This document shows, piece by piece, positions 59,153 through 64,000 of a DNA stretch of 64,000 bases. This DNA is from Candidatus Cybelea sp. (GTDB lineage Bacteria; Vulcanimicrobiota; Vulcanimicrobiia; Vulcanimicrobiales; Vulcanimicrobiaceae): positions 62,001 to 126,000 of the forward strand of contig DASXFZ010000010.1 in the NCBI GenBank assembly GCA_036489315.1, read 5' to 3'. How positions within the stretch are numbered: position 1 is the stretch's first letter; every line of letters begins with the position of its first letter. Under the pieces are notes generated by a model. It saw only the letters and a program-made list of their open reading frames with translations, ran no database searches and was not told the DNA's origin. A program made the position numbers and the translations under genes.

Positions 59153-60754
59153 CTACAGTTGGACGTCGCTCATGCCCATCGCATATAAATAATTCTCTTC
59201 GGCCGTATAGACGCCGTACAGCGCGGTGATGTACCCCGACTGCGCCGTCGTCAGGTTTGCTTCGGCAGTGACGACGTTGAGAATCGTCGTCGCGCCGACT
59301 TTGTACTGCGCCTGCGTCGCATCGAGCGAAACCTGCGCCGAGGTTAGCTCCGAACGCGCCTGCACGAAGGATGCCCGCGATGAAATCAAGGTCGCCAGGG
59401 CCGAGCGAACGTTCGACTCGACCGACAGCCTCGTTAAGTTGAGGTTCGCGATTGCCTGATCGAGCTGCGAGGCCGCGACCGCGACATTATAATTCGTCTG
59501 GCCTTGATCGTAGATCGGGATCGAAACCTGCAAGCCGATCGTTTTGTCGTTGGTCCAGCTGCCCTGGCCCGGGCAGACCGAGAACGGCACGACGTTTCCA
59601 TTCTGATTAGTTTGGGTCGTGGAAAAGCAGTCGATAAACTGGCGCGTTACCCCGTCGCTGGCCGCCGCGGAGAGTATTGGAAAGCGGGCCAGCTTTGCGT
59701 AGCGCAGGTTATCTCTCGCCGAAAAAACGTTGTACGCCGCGGAAATGTAGTCCGGCCGCATGATCAACGCCCGCTTCAACGAGACCGTGTACGACGGATT
59801 CGGTGCGTTCGGCTGCGCGGAGAGCGGCTTGGGTAGGACCATCGCGTCGGCGTCGAGTCCAAGTGTGGTCGCGAAGGTCGCTTGCGCGCCGATTGCCGTG
59901 CCTTGAGCGGTTACCAGGTTCCCTTTCGCCTGCGCGGTCTGGAACTGCGCCGCTGCGATGTCGGACCGGGCTGCCGCGCCGTTGCGAATTTGTGCCGCGA
60001 CCGAGGCTTCGTTGACCTCGAACTCCTTAACGAGTTGTGCGTCCGCGGCAACCGTCGCATTATCTTCCAGCACGGCGTAATACGCCGTAGCGACGTTCAA
60101 CTCGAGCGTTTGGAGGTCGCGCAAGAGCGTACCGCGACCCGCAACATCGGCCTCTTTCGCCGAGCGGATCGCCGCGATCGTCCGGCCGCCGTCGAAAATC
60201 AGCTGGGTGATCGTGATCGACGCTGATTCGTTGACGACGGTCGCGTGTGAAACCGGTGCGGCTTGCCCGAGGCCGAACACGGCGGCCGGACTTGGGCCGA
60301 TGCTCGGCAACGGCGTCGTCGTGCCGCCGCCCGAGCTCGTCGTGCCGTTGCTGAACTCTTTGCCCATTTGGGCGTTCGCGCTGACAGCGGGGAAGAGCGC
60401 CTGGCGTTCGGAGGTGTACTTAGCGTGAATCGCGACCCACTGCGCATTCTCGTTGGCGAAGGTGGGTGAAAGCGCGACGCCGATGCGAACGGCGTCGGTA
60501 AGCGTGATTGTCTGCGGGACGCCTTTCTTGGGCGCCAGCCTTTCGACGTCGGGGGCCGGCGTGCCGTACGCCGGGTACGGAATTGGGCTGCCGCTTATCG
60601 TCGGCTCGGGAAGTGGTGACGGCATGACGATGCCGGGCACGCCCTCGATCTGTCCCGAGTTGGGAACGTTCTGGGCAAGGGCCACGCCGGTCACAAGACC
60701 GCCCAGCCCGAGTGCGGCGGCCAGCACTCGCGCGCGAAACCTTCCTTGCTTCAC
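59153..60754 (-). CDS. TolC-family outer-membrane efflux protein
   Basis: A 533-residue protein. Signal VLAAALGLGGLVTGVALA, a Pro-rich N-terminus (GIVMPSPLPEPTISGSPIPY), then two OEP repeats: ITLTDAVRIGVALSPTFANENAQ ... and SVSLKRALIMRPDYISAAYNV-like segments with coiled-coil helices, ending AEANLTTAQSGYITALYGVYTAEENYLYAMG. It forms the outer-membrane tunnel. Start GTG 60754, 2 nt after the adaptor stop. Confidence 0.9.
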   Translation of the reverse strand: MKQGRFRARVLAAALGLGGLVTGVALAQNVPNSGQIEGVPGIVMPSPLPEPTISGSPIPYPAYGTPAPDVERLAPKKGVPQTITLTDAVRIGVALSPTFANENAQWVAIHAKYTSERQALFPAVSANAQMGKEFSNGTTSSGGGTTTPLPSIGPSPAAVFGLGQAAPVSHATVVNESASITITQLIFDGGRTIAAIRSAKEADVAGRGTLLRDLQTLELNVATAYYAVLEDNATVAADAQLVKEFEVNEASVAAQIRNGAAARSDIAAAQFQTAQAKGNLVTAQGTAIGAQATFATTLGLDADAMVLPKPLSAQPNAPNPSYTVSLKRALIMRPDYISAAYNVFSARDNLRYAKLARFPILSAAASDGVTRQFIDCFSTTQTNQNGNVVPFSVCPGQGSWTNDKTIGLQVSIPIYDQGQTNYNVAVAASQLDQAIANLNLTRLSVESNVRSALATLISSRASFVQARSELTSAQVSLDATQAQYKVGATTILNVVTAEANLTTAQSGYITALYGVYTAEENYLYAMGMSDVQL

Positions 60755-60756
60755 GC

Positions 60757-62019
60757 TCAGTGCACCGCGCCTGGGTTCGAGTTGGCGGGCGCGGGGCCGT
60801 TGGCGACCGCGACTGCGCTGCCATCCTTTAAAGCGTCGGGCCGGGTCGTGATGACCATCGTACCCGCCGTGACCTGCGGTGCGATGATCTGGGAGAGCGT
60901 ATCGGTCTCGACGCCGACTTTGACCGGCACGGCCTGCGCCTTGCCGTTGGAAACGATGTACACGATGCTGCTCCCCGTTGGAGTCTGGGCGACGGCGCCG
61001 CGCGGGACGACGATTGCGTTGGAGGCCTTCTGTTTCGTGACTCTGACCGTCACCAGCATGCCGCCGCGCAGGACATAGCCCGGATTTTGCAGTTCGAGCC
61101 GGGCCAAGTAGGAAAGGGTTCCGGAGGTCGGCACCGCGTTGACCGTCTCAATGGGGCCCGTGAAGCTGTGCCCCGGAAGCGAAGAAGACGAAAAGGTAAC
61201 GGTATTGCCCGAGTGCACGTAGGAGAGGTATTCGTCCGGAACGTTGACGTTGATCCAGACGCGATCGATCCGCGCGACCTGCAGGACCGGCTGCGAGGGT
61301 GATGCATAGGCGCCGGGATCGAGCAGGCGGTTCGCGACGACCGCATCGTAGGGTGAATAAAGGTAGGTCTGCGACAGTTGGGTGCCCAGCACGTGGGCCT
61401 GGGCCGAAGCCGCCTGTGCAGAGGCCTGCTGCGACTTCACGTTCTGGTAGCTGACCGCATTGTTTCGCAGCCCGACCACCGCGTTGTCGTAGGTCTGCTG
61501 CGCCTGGACGAAGTTGGCCTGAGACTGCTGCAGCTGCGTCTCCGAAACGTAGCCCTGTTTGTAGAGTTGCTTGTTCTGATTGTACACGAGCTGGGCGTTC
61601 TGCAGGGACGCCTTCGCGGTTTGGACGGCTGCGGCATTGGTCTGGGTCTGCACGGGGTAGCCGACGACGGCGCCCTGCGCCGACGCCGCGGCCTGAGCCG
61701 CTTGGGCTTGGGCCTGCGAGAGCTGAGCCCGTAAGGTCGAGGGGTCGATCGTTGCCAGCAGCTGGCCCTTGTGGACCATGTCGCCGATGTTCACGTTGAT
61801 CTTCGTGATGGTGCCGCTCTGTTGGAAAGCAAGCGTCGACTGGTTCAGCGGCGCAATCTGTCCGTCGAGCGTTACGTACGTGGCAATGTTTTGGCGCGTT
61901 GCCGGGGACGCGTCCACCGAAAGCGGCGGGGCCCCCATCGCGGGCTTCTTCCCGCACGCGGATAGCGCGACCGTCGCCGCCAGCGCGACGAGCATCGTTC
62001 TGAGCATCTGTATCCTCAT
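60757..62019 (-). CDS. RND-type periplasmic adaptor (membrane fusion) lipoprotein
   Basis: About 420 residues. Lipobox VALSAC, lipoyl halves (TYVTLDGQIAPLNQSTLAFQQSG and KINVNIGDMVHKGQLLATID), a long Gln/Ala-rich hairpin (residues about 100-210), then beta-barrel parts (IDRVWINVNVPDEYLSYVHSG, GGMLVTVRVTK). ATG 62019 has AAGGA at good spacing; 62031 is an alternative. It pairs with TolC, but no inner-membrane RND or ABC pump gene follows. Confidence 0.88.
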   Translation of the reverse strand: MRIQMLRTMLVALAATVALSACGKKPAMGAPPLSVDASPATRQNIATYVTLDGQIAPLNQSTLAFQQSGTITKINVNIGDMVHKGQLLATIDPSTLRAQLSQAQAQAAQAAASAQGAVVGYPVQTQTNAAAVQTAKASLQNAQLVYNQNKQLYKQGYVSETQLQQSQANFVQAQQTYDNAVVGLRNNAVSYQNVKSQQASAQAASAQAHVLGTQLSQTYLYSPYDAVVANRLLDPGAYASPSQPVLQVARIDRVWINVNVPDEYLSYVHSGNTVTFSSSSLPGHSFTGPIETVNAVPTSGTLSYLARLELQNPGYVLRGGMLVTVRVTKQKASNAIVVPRGAVAQTPTGSSIVYIVSNGKAQAVPVKVGVETDTLSQIIAPQVTAGTMVITTRPDALKDGSAVAVANGPAPANSNPGAVH

Positions 62020-62072
62020 CCGGTCCTTCATGGTCTGATATACGGCGCCCGGTGGCTTTTGATTCAACGGGC

Positions 62073-62107
62073 GAGGTAACCTATCGTCTAACCTCGGCAT
62101 GAGGTAA
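62073..62107. promoter_or_regulatory. Palindromic operator candidate between adaptor and thioesterase genes
   Basis: TAACCTCGGCATGAGGTAA (62089-62107) is a near-perfect palindrome, with a further GAGGTAA half-site at 62073-62079 in inverted order. This is the size and symmetry of a TetR- or MarR-type operator, common ahead of efflux genes. No such regulator gene is in the window. Confidence 0.45.
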
Positions 62108-62136
62108 TAGGCTGCAAGGCGTATCTCCCCCAGGCA

Positions 62137-62532
62137 ATGAGCGCGAAACTCGACATCGGCCGCTCGTATAGCCTACAGAGCCGCGTCGAGGAATGGATGA
62201 CGGCTGAGAAGGCCGGTAACAAGGGCGTCGACGTACTTTCCACGTCGATGCTCGTCCAGCTGGTCGAAAGTGCGGCTATCCACTGCATTGAGCCGATCTT
62301 GACCGCCGGGCAGATAACCCTCGGTACGCACATCGATCTCGAGCATCGCAAGCCGGTCCCGGTCGGGTTCATCGTCCGGACCGAAGTCGAGGTCGTGATG
62401 CTCGACGGGCCGCGCGTAAGCTTCGCGGTCCAGGTCTTCGACGAGCAGGAAGCCGTGGCCGAAGGAAGCCACGAACGGTACATCATCGAAAAGGGCAAGT
62501 TCCTCGCAAAACTGCGGGAAAAGCTCGCCTGA
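62137..62532 (+). CDS. Hotdog-fold thioesterase (FlK-like)
   Basis: A 131-residue protein. VLSTSMLVQLVESAAIHCIEP, TLGTHIDLEHRKPVPVGFIV and SFAVQVFDEQEAVAEGSHERYII match the fluoroacetyl-CoA-thioesterase-like hotdog family, which hydrolyses small acyl-CoAs; the T, E and H residues of that family's site (STS, VE, GTH) are present. Start at ATG 62137. It is divergent from the efflux operon and shares its control region. Confidence 0.8.
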   Translation: MSAKLDIGRSYSLQSRVEEWMTAEKAGNKGVDVLSTSMLVQLVESAAIHCIEPILTAGQITLGTHIDLEHRKPVPVGFIVRTEVEVVMLDGPRVSFAVQVFDEQEAVAEGSHERYIIEKGKFLAKLREKLA

Positions 62533-62609
62533 AGAGGCGAAAACCTGCAGGTAATCGGCCTCCCACTGCAGGGGAGCCAATCGGCAGTCCCCGAAGGTGA
62601 ACGGAACGT

Positions 62610-62640
62610 GCCTTAGGCCGCCCCCAGGGCGGTCGAAGGC
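62610..62640 (+). other. Strong hairpin in the leader of the stalk-barrel gene
   Basis: GCCTT-A-GGCCGCCC, loop CCA, GGGCGGTC-G-AAGGC: 13 pairs with one mismatch and one G-U. It ends 29 nt before the TTG start. The 5' side (62545-62600) contains further short stems (CTCCC/GGGAG) and the repeated words CTGCAGG and AATCGGC. No U-run follows, so it is not a standard terminator. It may be a structured 5' leader; I could not match it to a known riboswitch class. Confidence 0.5.
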
Positions 62641-62669
62641 TTAGTTCTCACAACAGCTAGGAGGACACA

Positions 62670-63998
62670 TTGAAGCGACTGAGCACTGGGGTCCTGGCCG
62701 CGCTTATGGTAGCGGGTCTAGGGCTCAACGCGGTCGCGGCCCAGCCTGGCGCATCGCATGGCAACATTGGAACCAACGCGATCGCGCAAGACCAGGCCGC
62801 GAACCCTGCTCCGCCGGCGAATTTTGGTTCGCCGCCGTCGGGTCAGTACCCGATTCTCTACAATGACCATCACGTCTACACCAAGCCCGACGTTCTCAAG
62901 CAGGGCCGCGTTCTCGCGGCGCTGGTGAGAGGCGGAACGCTCTTGATCCCATTACGCTCGATGTTCGAGCAGATGGGCGCAACCGTTTCGTACGACGCGG
63001 GCACGAAGACTGCGACGGTCAGTAAACCCGGCGCCGAGGTCAAAGTGACCGTCGGTAAGCCGGAAGTCATCATCAACGGCGAATCGCGTCCGCTGGACGT
63101 TCCGCCGATGATCTATCAAGGCGCCGTTCTCGTACCGGTCCGTGTCATTTCGGAAGGTATGGGCGCATACGTGCTGTGGGTTCCGGATCGCCGGCTCGTC
63201 GTCGTACGGTACATTCCTGCGACGCCGCCGCCGTCACCGGCTCCGCCACCGCCGCCTCCGCCCCCGCCGCCGCCGCCGACACCGACGCCCGCTCCTTACT
63301 ACGACTTCTACGTGGCGGGCGACTACATCATCTCACCGACGGTGTACAACGAGTTCGTTAACGGCTCGCATAGCGACAACAACAGCGGCGGGTTCTCGTA
63401 CCGTCTCCACGGCGCGATCGAGATCCCGGTTGCGAACCTCCCGTTCATGGTCGCGGTCGACTATCGCCAATACAACTGGCAGCATGCCTGCGGCGGCACC
63501 GGCGATCCGGGCTGCTACGTGACCACGATCGGCGGTCTCGGCCAGGCGTCGGTTCCGGCGTTCCACGGCCAAGACTACTCGTTCGATACGCGTCTGGGGC
63601 TTCGCATCCTCAAGCCGCGCATCTACCTCGCTGCCGCATACCTCTGGCGTGGAAACAACTACGGCTATCCGCGCGAATCCAACATCGGCGTCGGGCTCGA
63701 AAAACTGCCCGATCTCGATCGCGTATTCTCGTTCTACGGTAGCGCGTACTACTTCTTCAACGTCAACGGCAACTACAGCAGCAACCCGCTGTCTTGCGGA
63801 AATCCCACCGGTCCCGGATGCACGTACCAGGTCGGATACAACGTCCTCAAGTACGACATCGGCGTATCCTACACGTTCCCCAGCTTCCCGCTCTTCATAG
63901 AGGCGGGCTTCCTGGGCGACCGTGGCTGGAATCTCAATGCCGCGCCGGTCGGCTTCTCAGAGAGTGGGCCGTACGCAGGCATCGGCCTGAAAATCTAG
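62670..63998 (+). CDS. Stalk-domain (copper-amine-oxidase N-terminal) plus beta-barrel outer-membrane protein
   Basis: A 442-residue protein starting at TTG 62670 with GGAGG five bases upstream. Signal peptide STGVLAALMVAGLGLNAVAA. Residues about 80-185 are a stalk domain: TLLIPLRSMFEQMGATVSYD, TATVSKPGAEVKVTVGKPEVIING and VLVPVRVISEGMGAYVLW. A polyproline linker of about 12 consecutive Pro follows near residue 195. The rest is barrel-like (YDFYVAGDYIISPTVYNEF, NLPFMVAVDYRQYNW, RLGLRILKPRIYLAAAYLW), ending in SGPYAGIGLKI. It probably anchors envelope or surface material to the outer membrane. Confidence 0.8.
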   Translation: MKRLSTGVLAALMVAGLGLNAVAAQPGASHGNIGTNAIAQDQAANPAPPANFGSPPSGQYPILYNDHHVYTKPDVLKQGRVLAALVRGGTLLIPLRSMFEQMGATVSYDAGTKTATVSKPGAEVKVTVGKPEVIINGESRPLDVPPMIYQGAVLVPVRVISEGMGAYVLWVPDRRLVVVRYIPATPPPSPAPPPPPPPPPPPPTPTPAPYYDFYVAGDYIISPTVYNEFVNGSHSDNNSGGFSYRLHGAIEIPVANLPFMVAVDYRQYNWQHACGGTGDPGCYVTTIGGLGQASVPAFHGQDYSFDTRLGLRILKPRIYLAAAYLWRGNNYGYPRESNIGVGLEKLPDLDRVFSFYGSAYYFFNVNGNYSSNPLSCGNPTGPGCTYQVGYNVLKYDIGVSYTFPSFPLFIEAGFLGDRGWNLNAAPVGFSESGPYAGIGLKI

Positions 63999-64000
63999 TC

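Noticed and set aside
62533-62669. c-di-AMP, cobalamin, SAM or c-di-GMP riboswitch
   Set aside because: None of the conserved strings of these classes that I know could be placed; kept only as an unassigned structured leader.

Overview
The window is a GC-rich stretch of bacterial chromosome (about 63% GC by eye), densely packed with short operons on both strands. The cell it comes from is diderm: there is a TolC-type outer-membrane channel, a periplasmic adaptor, a copper-amine-oxidase-type stalk domain joined to a beta-barrel, and a second outer-membrane barrel. Many Sec-lipoproteins, HAF-type and propeller lipoproteins, GTG/TTG starts and scattered leaderless promoters suit the Eremiobacterota (WPS-2) or a neighbouring phylum. 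That placement is an inference from gene style; no rRNA is present to test it.

Layout. 1-12.7 kb: accessory and exported proteins (a cut-off heptad-repeat protein, an Fpg-type glycosylase operon, a secreted phosphoesterase, an amidohydrolase, lipoproteins), with two broken genes: a multicopper-oxidase tail and a frameshifted terpenoid-cyclase-like toroid. 12.8-16.7 kb: tmRNA (tag ANNEYALAA), YvlD-like protein, UvrC, DedA, a lone Clp N-domain protein and tRNA-Pro(CGG). 16.8-27.3 kb: a potassium-homeostasis block with two TrkA/RCK proteins, a NarL-type response regulator and histidine kinase, a kinase-less protein carrying two KdpD sensor domains, and kdpC-B-A-F plus a second tiny membrane ORF. 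27.4-30.6 kb: outer-membrane barrel, AmtB, cation/proton antiporter. 30.6-41 kb: radical SAM protein, dapF, miaA and mutL on one side and mutS and miaB on the other, separated by an opposing Mg2+ unit (M-box riboswitch, terminator, two short ORFs, NRAMP-related Mg2+ transporter). 41-46 kb: der, plsY, efp, TauE-like exporter, fumC, SprT-like protease. 46.5-54.7 kb: TPR protein, two M55 aminopeptidases, small secreted proteins, a homocitrate/isopropylmalate synthase-family enzyme, NDH-2, site-2 protease, polytopic membrane protein. 54.7-64 kb: two oligopeptide-binding lipoproteins coupled to an AhbA/B-like protein, an adaptor-TolC pair, a hotdog thioesterase and a stalk-domain barrel.

Most notable points: (1) the M-box aptamer at 35291-35510 appears to carry a genome-repeat-like inverted-repeat element inside one arm, followed by a terminator and a 16-codon ORF overlapping the transporter start; (2) the 710-residue tandem-duplicated KdpD sensor without a kinase, next to a separate kinase and a NarL-type rather than OmpR-type regulator; (3) two tiny genes before kdpA; (4) a copy of the same repeat family that supplies the ribosome-binding site of another gene.
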